From SZUA-22 sp963751695 (GTDB lineage Bacteria > Bacteroidota > Ignavibacteria > Ignavibacteriales > Melioribacteraceae): a stretch of 64,000 nucleotides of DNA. The translations under genes were made by a program, and so were the position numbers. Positions 55,439 to 64,000 of this stretch are shown piece after piece. The notes beneath the pieces were generated by a model. That model searched no databases. It had not been told where the DNA came from and saw only the letters and a list, made by a program, of their open reading frames with translations. Each line of letters opens with the position of its first letter. Positions within the stretch are counted from its first letter, which is position 1. The stretch spans positions 310,001 through 374,000 of the forward strand of contig CAVVVP010000003.1 in the NCBI GenBank assembly GCA_963751695.1. Reading direction: 5' to 3'.

Positions 55439-55622
55439 GCCTTTTCGGAGTATTTATGTTTGCGCCAATTTAACAATTAAATCATATAAAATGAAATTAA
55501 TAAACGAATTGCTTTATAAGTGATTATAAACGAAGAGTTTACGAATTATAAAAGGATACTAACTATTAAAGTATGTTTGATTGGAGTCCAGATTTATTGA
55601 AAATTGGTGAGTAAATGTAACC

Positions 55623-55656
55623 ATACTTGAGAGATCAAAATTGATCTCTCAAGTAT
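55623..55656 (-). terminator. Long hairpin downstream of the DUF4136 gene
   Basis: A perfect 16-bp inverted repeat (55623-55638 with 55641-55656) lies directly after the stop codon of the gene at 55665-56231. It lacks a strong T-tract on the minus strand, so it could be a terminator or a 3'-end stabilising hairpin. Confidence 0.6.
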
Positions 55657-55664
55657 TAAACATG

Positions 55665-56231
55665 TTACTTTGCCTTTGGGGGAAAACCTTCCAAAATACC
55701 ATTTATAATTTCATCTGCATTTGCTTGAGCTTCCTCTTGATCAGAAGGGCCTGATCCTACAACACCAGTTGCTGTTCCCCTCCATACTAGTTCTTTCTTG
55801 GCACCATGTACCATATCTAAAACTAGTGTTGCTTCATCATAATTTACTACATCTGTTGTAGACATTCCGCCAGCACCACCCCAACCATAGCCGTATCTAC
55901 CATAACCGTATCCACCGTAGCTGTAGGTATTTAGTTGGGTTTTTTCCTTAAGCCCAGCGTGTAAAATAACAACAATATCTGCGTCGCCGCTTTCTACTTT
56001 GGTCAAACCTTTGGCAGAAAGAGCTTTATCTAAAGAGATTTCTAAACGCTTTTGTACAAGAGGATACTTATACAATTCGTCCCCTTCTACCGGGTCTCCT
56101 TTATATATGCTATAGGTTTTCATTGATGTAAAATCAGCTGCAGGATCGTAGTCACTGTCATAAGAAATAGAAGAACATCCCACAAATGACACTACTAGTA
56201 AAAGTACTGCCAGTTTGATTAATATTTTCAT
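55665..56231 (-). CDS. DUF4136-family lipoprotein
   Basis: A 188-aa lipoprotein with signal MKILIKLAVLLLVVSFVGC (Cys19). The body matches DUF4136: DFTSMKTYSIYKGDP, VQKRLEISLDKALSAKGLTKVESGDADIVVILHAG and VWRGTATGVVGSG. A glycine/tyrosine-rich insert (SYGGYGYGRYGYGWGGAGG) sits at 104-122. The family's function is unknown; members are envelope lipoproteins. Confidence 0.85.
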   Translation of the reverse strand: MKILIKLAVLLLVVSFVGCSSISYDSDYDPAADFTSMKTYSIYKGDPVEGDELYKYPLVQKRLEISLDKALSAKGLTKVESGDADIVVILHAGLKEKTQLNTYSYGGYGYGRYGYGWGGAGGMSTTDVVNYDEATLVLDMVHGAKKELVWRGTATGVVGSGPSDQEEAQANADEIINGILEGFPPKAK

Positions 56232-56415
56232 TTTATACTCCCTAGTTTTATTAGTTTACTTTAATAATTCAAATTTAATCTAGTAATTATTTTCTATAAA
56301 ATAAAGTGTAATACTATATCCTTTTGTTAAGACGAGGTATTCAGATTTATTCAAAACTCTAATTGTCCCACTGGATATATTCTTCGTTTTATTGAAATAT
56401 TTCTTTTACCTGACA

Positions 56416-58506
56416 CTATCTCCTTCTTCCGCCACCAGACCTTGCTGCTCCGCCACGACTAGCTCCAGAAGAACGAGATCTATTGTAGTTCTGGTTCCCT
56501 CTGCTTCTGTTTTGGGCAGATTTATTCAACTGCTGCTGACTACTGCTTCTGTTCGCACTGGTGTTTCTAGAATTACGATTTGTAATGCTTTCTCTCGTAG
56601 AAGGCTGAGCCGCTGATCTATTTGACTGTTGCGACCAATTACCATCATTGTTTCTTTGATAGACATTTCCACTTCTATCGGAATACATATTGTTTGGTTT
56701 TGTAGAAGCTCTTACACGATTATTTGTAGAGGCCCTATTTTGAGTATGCTGTCTTGTCGAAGATTTAACCCCAGATGCTCTATTATTATATACATTTCGA
56801 TTAGCATTACGCTGTCCTGCGTTATATCCTGCTCTATATCCAGCCTGGGCGCCATGTCTATATCCATGATGATAACCGCGCGCCCCCCAAAAACCTCTGT
56901 GATATGGGTGAAATCCCCACCTAACCCAGCCATAGCTAAATCCTACTGAAAATCCCCAGCCAGTCCATGGATTCCAGTGTACTCCAAACCCATAAGTTAC
57001 AGGGCGTGGATAATAATAGTAGCCGTACCATGGTCTGTACCAGTAACCAGTTCCGTAGACTATAACCCCGCCATAAACATATGAATATGTATATCCAGGA
57101 TAGTATCCCACATAAACAACTTCAGGGGTTGCGTCATAAACATAAACGTATTTAACATTGTATACTTCAGAACTTGGTGGAAGATCGTCAACCTCATCAG
57201 GGCGAGCATCACTAACCACCCAAGGTCCTTGTGCGTTGTCAGAGACAAACCAAATACCATCATCAACACAATAGTATCGGTTATTGATTCTTAAAACTTG
57301 TTTGTCTGTATTAACTGCATAGTAGACATCAGTTCCATCAACAATTTTGAATTCCGGGTCTCCATCATATTTAACTTCAACCTTCGCACTATCTCTATTA
57401 ACTGCTGCAGTCTGAGGGATACTTTGCTCAAGTAATGCATCTTGAGCTTCAGGTGTTCCTGGAATACTTGCTCTCACGTTTCCCATATCGGATGAATCTG
57501 GGATTTTAGAAAAGTCTTCTGGCAATTCATTTGGTTCTGCAAAATTCCAATCACCATCTGATAATGTTTTTGAGCGGAACCATCTTCCAGCAAGCAAAAC
57601 AAAATGTTCTTGCGAATTAATATTCATGATGATGTCTGATTCCGTATTTTTTACATAAAGCAGTGAGGTGCCTTCAATAGATTGGTAGTCTGGTTCGCCA
57701 TCAGTTTGTATTAATTCAGAGGGTTTTGTAACCACTATTAATCCTGGAGCTTCAGTTATTGATGCTGATATAGAATCTGGTTTAGCTTCTTCAAGATTGT
57801 CTTCGGCTAGTTTATTTATATCAGAAGGGACGTTTGATGTTTCTTTCCAATCCCCTGTTAAATCATCAGATTGATACCAAAATTTTCCGCCTTTAATATA
57901 ATAAGTCGATTTTCCTTTCTCTCTCACAATGAAAAATGCAGTATTAACAACATACTCCAGCCCAGAATTTTCTATCTCTTTAACACTGGGTTCACCATCG
58001 ATAGAAATCAAGGAACTTGGAATGGTTCTAAAATATATGTCTGGTGGTTCATTTTTTAGTGTGGCAGATTGTGTTTTTAAATATTCAACATCGCCAAGAG
58101 ACGCAGCTAAACGATCAAGAGACATCTCAACATCCCATGATTCGATCTCGTTTTCAAGAAGTTCGGAGAATCGTTCTTTTTTTTCTTCATCCTCCAGTTC
58201 TGGAAAATGAACTTTTGTAATGTCCATATTCTCCAAACTAGCAATACGTGCCTCTTTGTCAGTGCTCATGGTTGCTTTGAACCATGCTGCACAAAACAGC
58301 ATTTCTTTATCTTTCGGTTTTATGGAAATAGCCATGCGCCCTTCAAGTACATTTTTATCAAAGGACTCGATTTGAGGTTGATAAATTGTTACTTCATAAT
58401 TTCCTATTACAAATTCTCTTGGCCAACTAAATTCATCGGTTTCTTGAGAAAAAAATATGGAATTAAACATTAGAAAAGCAGGTAGTAAAAGTTTTAGTGT
58501 TTTCAT
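56416..58506 (-). CDS. Exported repeat protein with Gly/Tyr-rich and Asn/Arg/Ser-rich tail
   Basis: A 696-aa secreted protein: signal peptide (MKTLKLLLPAFLMFNSIFFS), then about three imperfect modules with the pattern P.LI..DGEP......LEYV.NT...........GKFW..S.....DW (near 165-235, 265-345 and 375-440). A Tyr/Gly-rich region (about 470-560, e.g. YSYVYGGVIVYGTGYWYRPW) and a low-complexity Asn/Arg/Ser-rich, basic C-terminus ending GGRRR follow. Such proteins are often annotated as carbohydrate-binding-like; no enzymatic residue is seen. Likely an outer-surface or periplasmic structural protein. Confidence 0.75.
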   Translation of the reverse strand: MKTLKLLLPAFLMFNSIFFSQETDEFSWPREFVIGNYEVTIYQPQIESFDKNVLEGRMAISIKPKDKEMLFCAAWFKATMSTDKEARIASLENMDITKVHFPELEDEEKKERFSELLENEIESWDVEMSLDRLAASLGDVEYLKTQSATLKNEPPDIYFRTIPSSLISIDGEPSVKEIENSGLEYVVNTAFFIVREKGKSTYYIKGGKFWYQSDDLTGDWKETSNVPSDINKLAEDNLEEAKPDSISASITEAPGLIVVTKPSELIQTDGEPDYQSIEGTSLLYVKNTESDIIMNINSQEHFVLLAGRWFRSKTLSDGDWNFAEPNELPEDFSKIPDSSDMGNVRASIPGTPEAQDALLEQSIPQTAAVNRDSAKVEVKYDGDPEFKIVDGTDVYYAVNTDKQVLRINNRYYCVDDGIWFVSDNAQGPWVVSDARPDEVDDLPPSSEVYNVKYVYVYDATPEVVYVGYYPGYTYSYVYGGVIVYGTGYWYRPWYGYYYYPRPVTYGFGVHWNPWTGWGFSVGFSYGWVRWGFHPYHRGFWGARGYHHGYRHGAQAGYRAGYNAGQRNANRNVYNNRASGVKSSTRQHTQNRASTNNRVRASTKPNNMYSDRSGNVYQRNNDGNWSQQSNRSAAQPSTRESITNRNSRNTSANRSSSQQQLNKSAQNRSRGNQNYNRSRSSGASRGGAARSGGGRRR

Positions 58507-58653
58507 TTTCTGTTCCTGATTAAACTTAGTTCGAATTTTGGATTATCTCCGACATATCAGATGATAGGTGTTATTTTTAGTTTCTAAAATAAATGTTTTT
58601 TTCTTAAGTTCTACACTTACTTTTTGCTTTTCTAAATATCTTGAAAGGAAATT

Positions 58654-59037
58654 ATGGATACTATTATTCTCCTTGGTGTAATTTTTGTTCACTTAGCATT
58701 AATATTTTATACAATTTTTATTATAAAAGAGTTTAAAACTCAGAAAGCATCCAACTCAATAATCTTTTTTCTTTTAACTGCTGTACTATTTGATATTATT
58801 GCCACATCATGCATGATGATTGGAAGCACTTCAGAAACTTATTTTACTCTTCATGGTACATTGGGCTATATAGGTCTTTTTGCAATGGTCGTTGATGCTT
58901 TTCTGATTGTGAAACATCGAATACAGAACGATGCTGAGGCTTTAATCAGCAAAGGAATCAACATTTATTCAAGAGTTGCTTACACTTGGTGGATAGTTGC
59001 ATTTGTCACAGGAGTGATGGTGTCAATGAGTAAATAG
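58654..59037 (+). CDS. Small polytopic membrane protein
   Basis: A 127-aa protein with four predicted transmembrane helices (about 3-24, 37-58, 66-86, 107-125). AAAGGAAAT precedes the ATG. Short polar loops; no catalytic motif. I do not recognise the family beyond general resemblance to small conserved inner-membrane proteins. It stands alone between divergent and convergent neighbours. Confidence 0.6.
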   Translation: MDTIILLGVIFVHLALIFYTIFIIKEFKTQKASNSIIFFLLTAVLFDIIATSCMMIGSTSETYFTLHGTLGYIGLFAMVVDAFLIVKHRIQNDAEALISKGINIYSRVAYTWWIVAFVTGVMVSMSK

Positions 59038-59050
59038 TATTTTAAGGCTA

Positions 59051-60046
59051 TTAGAATACTTCACCTATCACATAAGTGTTTTCGTCCATGCTGTTGGTAA
59101 TTGAATTTAGCGCCTCAAGATCGCTCTTATCAATTATCGCAATTAAACCAATTCCAAGATTGAAAGCTTTGCTCATTTCTTTATCCGATATTTCTCCGGT
59201 ACTTTGAATTAGTTTAAAAACTTCTGGGATTTCCCAGGATTCCCAATTAATTTTTAGCTCTAGTCCTTTAGGAATTACTCGCATTGTGTTACCGAGAATA
59301 CCACCTCCAGTAATGTGTGAAAATGCCTTTACATTAATTTTTCTGGAAATCGTTTGGATTAGTTTGAAATATGTTTTGTGAACTTTTAGTAGTTCCTCTC
59401 CAAGAGTAATATTAAAATTTGCAGGAGTGTCATTTACGGAATATTTTTCTAGCAATACCTTGCGAGCTAAAGAGTATCCATTAGTATGAAGTCCGTTAGA
59501 TTCAAACCCAACAAGGATGTCACCACTCTTCACATTTTTTCCGTCAATGATTTTGTCCTTATCTACGATTCCAACGATGGTGCCCGACATATCGTATTCA
59601 TCCACTGCATATAGTCCTGGCATTTCTGCTGTTTCTCCACCAATGAGGGCGACATTGTTTTCTCTACACGCTTTTCCAAATCCTTCAATTATCTGCTCTG
59701 CCTTTGATGGAATTAGTTTTCCGAATGCCATATAATCCATAAAATAGAGGGGGGTTGCTCCGCAAACCGCAATATCATTAACGCAGTGATTCACAAGATC
59801 CTGCCCAACTGTGTTATGAACATCCATCAAGAAAGCCACTTTAAGTTTTGTTCCAACACCATCAACACTTGAAACCATAACCGGCTCCTTATATTGAGTA
59901 AAATCAATTTTGTAGAATGCGCCAAAATGGCCGATTCCTGACAAAACATTGCTATTAAAAGTTGATTTAACAATGTCTTTTATTTTATCAATGGTTTGCT
60001 CTCCAGCTTCTATATCAACACCAGCAGATTTATACGAATTACTCAA
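59051..60046 (-). CDS. purM: Phosphoribosylformylglycinamidine cyclo-ligase
   Basis: Step 5 of purine synthesis: FGAM plus ATP to aminoimidazole ribotide. The 331-aa protein has GVDIEAGEQTIDKIK at the N-terminus, VSSVDGVGTKLKVA, VNDIAVCGATPLYFMDY, GGETAEMPGLY and HITGGGILGNTMRVIP, all standard PurM motifs. The start is TTG at 60046 with AGAGAGG at good spacing. It is not in a pur operon here. Confidence 0.95.
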   Translation of the reverse strand: MSNSYKSAGVDIEAGEQTIDKIKDIVKSTFNSNVLSGIGHFGAFYKIDFTQYKEPVMVSSVDGVGTKLKVAFLMDVHNTVGQDLVNHCVNDIAVCGATPLYFMDYMAFGKLIPSKAEQIIEGFGKACRENNVALIGGETAEMPGLYAVDEYDMSGTIVGIVDKDKIIDGKNVKSGDILVGFESNGLHTNGYSLARKVLLEKYSVNDTPANFNITLGEELLKVHKTYFKLIQTISRKINVKAFSHITGGGILGNTMRVIPKGLELKINWESWEIPEVFKLIQSTGEISDKEMSKAFNLGIGLIAIIDKSDLEALNSITNSMDENTYVIGEVF

Positions 60047-60228
60047 TTTTTCCTCTCTAACTTTAGATATTTGAACTGTAAAGATATGAAATCAGTTATA
60101 GAATTTGAGAAATATTCGTCGAAATTCTGAAATCGAAACAAAATATTGAGCATCTAATCCATTGATGATTATCACGTTACAAATTATTAAATTTAATGTT
60201 CGGAAATTTGAGGATAAAGTAATAAAAA

Positions 60229-61263
60229 ATGGAATCTGCTGAATTAAGCGAAAGGGAAAAATCGATACTTAGATATGTGATCCATCAGTTCATTCTGACA
60301 GCTAATCCTGTTGGATCGAGAAACATTTCTAAAAAGTATGACATTGGTCTTTCTCCAGCTACAATTAGAAATATAATGGCTGATCTTGAAGATACTGGAT
60401 TGCTTGGTCATCCGCATACTTCTGCTGGAAGGGTTCCAACTGACCAAGGTTATCGATTTTATGTAGACTCTTTGATGGATCCACCTAAACTTGGCAGAGC
60501 TGAAAAGAGAACTGCTCAGAGCACTATTAATTCTAAGAAAGCCAATGACCTTGTAAAGGCAACCTCATCTATCTTGAGTGATATTACAAATCAGCTTGCG
60601 CTAATCACTTATCCTAAATTAAGTAATTCGATGTTAGAAAAAATTCAGATTGTTCGATTGTCTAATTCAAGAATTCTTATTGTGGTTACCGTTGTTCCTG
60701 GTATAGTAAAAACAATTACTCTTGAACTTGAAATTTCAGTCCAGCAAAGTCAGCTTAACTCTGTTCAGCGTGTATTGAATCAAAGATTATCTGGATTAAG
60801 ATTTTCAGAAATAAGGGCGTCTATTGTAGATCGAGTTAGGAATTTCCAAACTCATGAACTTAAACCAATAATTCGCGTTTTCTTAGATTCAGCTGAAAAA
60901 ATATTTAATGAGCAAAAAAATAGTCAGTCTGTTATTGCAGGCACAAAAAACATTTTGTCGAAGCCTGAGTTTGAAGATATAGAACATTTTCAGAGTATCA
61001 TCGAAATGGTTGAAGACAAGGATGTAATAGTACATGTAATGGATAAGAGTCTAGGTGGAGAAAATGACAATGTATCAATAACCATTGGAGCCGAAAGCAA
61101 AGACAAAAAATTTGAAAGCTACAGTTTAGTAACAAAAGAATATACAGTTGGCGAAGGATCCGGAACTATTGGAATTATTGGTCCAAAGCGAATGGAGTAT
61201 TCAAAAGTTGTTGCTGCTGTAGAATATGTTGCAAAACTTTTATCCAAAGAATTAAAAAAATAG
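60229..61263 (+). CDS. hrcA: Heat-inducible transcription repressor HrcA
   Basis: A 344-aa repressor that binds CIRCE operators upstream of groESL/dnaK genes, with GroEL as co-factor. The N-terminal winged helix has LRYVIHQFILTANPVGSRNI and LSPATIRNIMADLEDTGLLG; the GHPHTSAGRVPTDQGYRFYV motif is diagnostic. No CIRCE inverted repeat (TTAGCACTC-N9-GAGTGCTAA) could be read in the 180 bp upstream. It starts the hrcA-grpE-dnaJ group. Confidence 0.95.
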   Translation: MESAELSEREKSILRYVIHQFILTANPVGSRNISKKYDIGLSPATIRNIMADLEDTGLLGHPHTSAGRVPTDQGYRFYVDSLMDPPKLGRAEKRTAQSTINSKKANDLVKATSSILSDITNQLALITYPKLSNSMLEKIQIVRLSNSRILIVVTVVPGIVKTITLELEISVQQSQLNSVQRVLNQRLSGLRFSEIRASIVDRVRNFQTHELKPIIRVFLDSAEKIFNEQKNSQSVIAGTKNILSKPEFEDIEHFQSIIEMVEDKDVIVHVMDKSLGGENDNVSITIGAESKDKKFESYSLVTKEYTVGEGSGTIGIIGPKRMEYSKVVAAVEYVAKLLSKELKK

Positions 61264-61291
61264 TTTAATAAAGAGAGGAGTATCGATAAAT

Positions 61292-61912
61292 ATGAAAAAG
61301 AGCAAGAAAAAGGATAAAATGAAAGACGAAAAAATTGAGATTGAAAAAGAAACAGTTGAGGAACCTTTAGAAATCGAGGAAGAGCCTACAGAATCAGAAT
61401 CTGACGAGATCAGCGAAAGAATAAAAGAGTTGGAAGAAAAGAATCAAGAACTTAACGATAGATTATTAAGAAGAGCCGCAGAATTTGAAAACTACAAGAG
61501 AAGGACAGAGAACGAAAAGGAGATTATGTTCAAGTATGCTGCCGAACCATTTATTTTAAAAGTTCTTCCAATTTTTGATGACATTCAAAGATCATTATCT
61601 CATATTGAAGATGATAATCTTGAATCGGTTAGAGAAGGATTTAAAATGATCGCTGATAAATTCAATCAAATCCTTACTGATCAAGGGGTGAAAAAAATAG
61701 AGACCATAGGAAATAATTTTGACTATGAGTACCATGAGGCATTGCTTCAACAGCCTTCGGCTGATGTTCCAGAGAACGTTATACTTGAAGAGGTTGAATC
61801 AGGTTATACATACAAAGATAAAGTTCTAAAGCATGCAAAAGTTATTGTTAGTCAAGGAGCGGGTGATCAACTGGAAACAGAAATTGATAATGAAGAAAGT
61901 GTAGAGGAATAG
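61292..61912 (+). CDS. grpE: Nucleotide exchange factor GrpE
   Basis: A 206-aa co-chaperone releasing ADP from DnaK. A highly charged N-terminal coiled coil (EEPLEIEEEPTESESDE, RIKELEEKNQELNDRLLRRA) is followed by the GrpE head domain with AAEFENYKRRTENEKE, KVLPIFDDIQRSL and a C-terminal beta domain (LEEVESGYTYKDKVLKHAKV). It is longer than E. coli GrpE by its acidic N-terminal tail. 28 bp follow hrcA; dnaJ follows after 5 bp. Confidence 0.95.
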   Translation: MKKSKKKDKMKDEKIEIEKETVEEPLEIEEEPTESESDEISERIKELEEKNQELNDRLLRRAAEFENYKRRTENEKEIMFKYAAEPFILKVLPIFDDIQRSLSHIEDDNLESVREGFKMIADKFNQILTDQGVKKIETIGNNFDYEYHEALLQQPSADVPENVILEEVESGYTYKDKVLKHAKVIVSQGAGDQLETEIDNEESVEE

Positions 61913-61917
61913 TAAAT

Positions 61918-63042
61918 ATGGCCAAACGAGATTATTATGAAGTGTTAGGGATTGATAAGAATGCTTCAGCAGACGAAATGAAAAAAGCTTACAGAAAATT
62001 GGCTATGCAGTATCATCCGGATAGAAACCCTGATGATAAAACAGCAGAAGAAAAATTTAAAGAAGCTGCTGAAGCATACGAAGTTTTAAGTGATGATGAA
62101 AAAAGATCTAAGTATGATCGTTTTGGACACGATGCGATGCGCGGTGGACAGGACTTTCATGGTTTTTCAAATGCTCAAGATATTTTTAGTCATTTCTCAG
62201 ACATTTTTGGTGGTGGTTTTGGTGGCGGTTCATCGATTTTTGATGATTTCTTCGGAGGTGGCTCATCACAGAGGGGTGGACAAAGATCCACAGGTACACC
62301 AGGGCAAGATCTAAAAGTAACACTAAAGCTTACATTGGAGGAAATTGCTGGTGGAACTACCAAAAAGATAAAAATGAAGAAGCATAACAAATGTAAAACA
62401 TGTTCTGGTACAGGAGCAAAAGATTCTGCATCTTACCAAACTTGTTCGGTGTGTTCAGGAACCGGTGAAGTTAAGCAAGTATCACGTTCACTTTTTGGAC
62501 AATTTGTTAACATTGCACCTTGTACTAACTGTAACGGTCGTGGAAAAGTAATTACTTCTCCATGCTCATCTTGTCATGGTGATGGGAGATTGTACGAAGA
62601 ATCAACAATAAAAATCAATATTCCAGCAGGAGTAATGGATAATAGTTACATGACTCTAAGAGGAGAAGGAAGTGTTGGAAAGAACGGAGGTCCTGCGGGA
62701 GATATTATTGCAATCTTCCAAGAACAACTTCATGATCACTTTGTAAGGGATGGAGACAATCTAATATATGAACTTTCAATAAGTTATCCAGAAGCTGTGC
62801 TTGGTACAGAGGTTGAAATACCAACTTTGACCGGGCGCGCAAAACTGAAGATCGATTCAGGTACTGAGTCAGGAAAATACTTAAAAATGAGAGAAAAGGG
62901 AATCCAGCATTTGAATAGACATGGAGCAGGAGACCAGCTAGTTAAGATCAGCATTCATGTTCCAAAAAAGATTAATTCAAAAGAGAAAGAGCTTCTTAAA
63001 GAGTTAGAAAAAATGCCGCATGTCCGGGTGGTAAATAAATGA
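61918..63042 (+). CDS. dnaJ: Chaperone DnaJ
   Basis: The Hsp40 partner of DnaK, 374 aa. J domain with YYEVLGIDKNASADEMKKAY and His33-Pro34-Asp35. A Gly/Phe-rich linker (about 65-120), four CxxCxGxG zinc repeats (CKTCSGTG, CSVCSGTG, CTNCNGRG, CSSCHGDG), and the C-terminal substrate-binding domains (GVMDNSYMTLRGEG; SGKYLKMREKGIQHL). dnaK is not in this window. It is coupled to grpE with a 5-bp gap. Confidence 0.97.
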   Translation: MAKRDYYEVLGIDKNASADEMKKAYRKLAMQYHPDRNPDDKTAEEKFKEAAEAYEVLSDDEKRSKYDRFGHDAMRGGQDFHGFSNAQDIFSHFSDIFGGGFGGGSSIFDDFFGGGSSQRGGQRSTGTPGQDLKVTLKLTLEEIAGGTTKKIKMKKHNKCKTCSGTGAKDSASYQTCSVCSGTGEVKQVSRSLFGQFVNIAPCTNCNGRGKVITSPCSSCHGDGRLYEESTIKINIPAGVMDNSYMTLRGEGSVGKNGGPAGDIIAIFQEQLHDHFVRDGDNLIYELSISYPEAVLGTEVEIPTLTGRAKLKIDSGTESGKYLKMREKGIQHLNRHGAGDQLVKISIHVPKKINSKEKELLKELEKMPHVRVVNK

Positions 63043-63081
63043 TTTAATTAGTCCTTTCCTAAAAAATCAAGGTGGATTAAA

Positions 63082-63579
63082 ATAAAAATTCTGAAGGAAA
63101 TAGGAAATAAAATCGGTTTTACTGAAATAGAGGTAAAAGTAATTTTGTTTGCTTCTGTATCCTTTTTAATTGGCTCTATTGCTTACTATGTCAAATATGA
63201 GTCGCAGCTTGTGGAACAGAAAAAATATGATTATTCGAAGCAGGATAGCATGTTTTGGGCAAGCGGAAATAAATCCGAGGCCGGTTCAAATGGTAAGAAA
63301 ACAGTTGATTATGAACAGGAACTTTTAGATTTTAGTAATGATAATTATTCTGAAAGAGCTAATGATGCCGATCAATACTCCGGTCTTAAAATAAGTATCA
63401 ATAATGCCACAATTGAGGAGTTGATACTGCTACCTGGAGTTGGAGAAAAAACTGCTGAAAGAATTGTTTCATTTAGAGAACAGAATGGTCGGTTTCATAA
63501 CATTGATGATCTTGTGAAAGTCCCTGGTATAGGAAGTAAAAAGTTAGAAAAGATAAAGAGTTATATAATTATAGAATAG
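63082..63579 (+). CDS. ComEA-like helix-hairpin-helix protein (non-ATG start)
   Basis: A membrane-anchored DNA-binding protein. The C-terminal about 65 residues contain tandem HhH motifs ISINNATIEELILLPGVGEK and NIDDLVKVPGIGSKKLEKIK, as in ComEA, which binds incoming DNA in competence. One transmembrane helix (VILFASVSFLIGSIAYYV) precedes a polar linker. The first standard start is TTG 63145, which lacks an SD and cuts into the membrane segment. In the same frame, AAGGTGG (63069-63075) lies 6 bp before ATA 63082, giving a natural 21-residue cytoplasmic start. I infer that ATA is used; uncertain. Confidence 0.7.
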   Translation: MKILKEIGNKIGFTEIEVKVILFASVSFLIGSIAYYVKYESQLVEQKKYDYSKQDSMFWASGNKSEAGSNGKKTVDYEQELLDFSNDNYSERANDADQYSGLKISINNATIEELILLPGVGEKTAERIVSFREQNGRFHNIDDLVKVPGIGSKKLEKIKSYIIIE

Positions 63580-63603
63580 AGAATTTTAGATTCTGGAGGA
63601 AAA

Positions 63604-64000
63604 ATGAAAAAGAAATCTGAACCGTGGTATATTCATGCCGGTTTATGGGCTGTCATTGTTATTCTTGTTTTCTTACTTATTCAAGTTGCAATTATTGAAC
63701 CTACTGAAGTAATTGAGACTGAGACATACTTAAAAAACGAGTCTCGTTTAAGAATGACTAATATTAAACAAGCGCAAATCTTGTATGAAGAGAAATACGA
63801 AAAATTCTCTGATAATCTTGATACCCTTATCAATTTCATCAAAATGGATTCTACAGTTCAGGCTCTAGTGGTTGGTGTAGATTCTTTGACCAAGAAATCC
63901 ACTAATCCATTTGTTAATTTAACAGATGGCTCCTTTACTCCAGAGTCCCTCTACACTTCACCGAGATCAGGAAATTTCTTTATAGTTAAAATCGATACTT
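63604..64000 (+). CDS. Membrane-anchored protein, partial at window end
   Basis: The gene begins with a strong RBS (CTGGAGGA) and ATG at 63604, and continues off the window with no stop. The first 132 codons encode a basic N-terminus (MKKKSEPWYIHAG), one transmembrane helix (LWAVIVILVFLLIQVAIIE) and a mostly helical extracytoplasmic region. I cannot assign a function from the partial sequence. It follows the HhH protein by 24 bp. Confidence 0.65.
   Translation, partial: MKKKSEPWYIHAGLWAVIVILVFLLIQVAIIEPTEVIETETYLKNESRLRMTNIKQAQILYEEKYEKFSDNLDTLINFIKMDSTVQALVVGVDSLTKKSTNPFVNLTDGSFTPESLYTSPRSGNFFIVKIDT

Noticed and set aside
60047..60228. CIRCE operator upstream of hrcA
   Set aside because: No TTAGCACTC-N9-GAGTGCTAA-like inverted repeat could be found by eye.

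Overview
This is a 64 kb AT-rich, gene-dense chromosomal window from a bacterium of the Bacteroidota/Chlorobi (FCB) group, most likely an Ignavibacteria-like lineage. The main reasons are: a secreted protein (11878-13176) ending in a type IX secretion sorting domain with the NFPNPFNPTT signature typical of Ignavibacteria; several LxxC lipoproteins; a bacterial geranylgeranylglyceryl-phosphate synthase; and a TonB receptor. This assignment is inference. No rRNA, tRNA, CRISPR array, transposase or prophage was recognised.

Layout. 0-28.4 kb is almost entirely on the minus strand. It starts with a bacterioferritin/TPR lipoprotein/maleylpyruvate-isomerase-fold/dimethylargininase run, a STAS protein and two copies of a small intergenic repeat. 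Next come assorted enzymes (hydrolase, MOSC protein, methyltransferase, beta-carbonic-anhydrase-like protein) and zwf-pgl on the plus strand. A vitamin B12 uptake unit follows (cobalamin riboswitch, BtuB-type receptor, BtuG-like beta-propeller with a type IX tail). Then come small accessory proteins (TfoX, DUF1330, DinB, SpoIID/LytB), a pair of duplicated peptidase-like lipoproteins, lgt-methyltransferase-rsmF, and dnaA. 28.4-28.9 kb holds DnaA-box-like sites and is a good candidate for the replication origin, because gene polarity flips here. 28.9-44.9 kb is nearly all plus strand: asparaginase, membrane metalloprotease-like protein, ATP-cone nucleoside kinase, Tex, GGGP synthase, PP2C phosphatase, DEAD-box helicase, asparagine-synthase-like protein, a cysteine-rich protein of unknown function and aconitase. 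45-64 kb is mixed: clpB, a GHL10-type hydrolase, an M16 peptidase, a PLP enzyme, LMW-PTP with fructosamine kinase, Nudix, purM, then hrcA-grpE-dnaJ and the start of a further gene run.

Most of the content is ordinary housekeeping. The least explained part is 19.6-23.9 kb. Two neighbouring lipoproteins share a nearly identical promoter/signal-peptide cassette and a similar C-terminal beta-rich region, but carry unrelated cores: one looks like a caspase/gingipain-fold peptidase, the other like a papain-fold cysteine peptidase. A decayed tail of a further family member lies just downstream. Other points of interest are the B12 uptake unit that appears to use type IX secretion for its BtuG-like partner, the candidate oriC, a membrane-protein pseudogene, and two genes whose natural N-termini run upstream to ATT or ATA codons rather than ATG.
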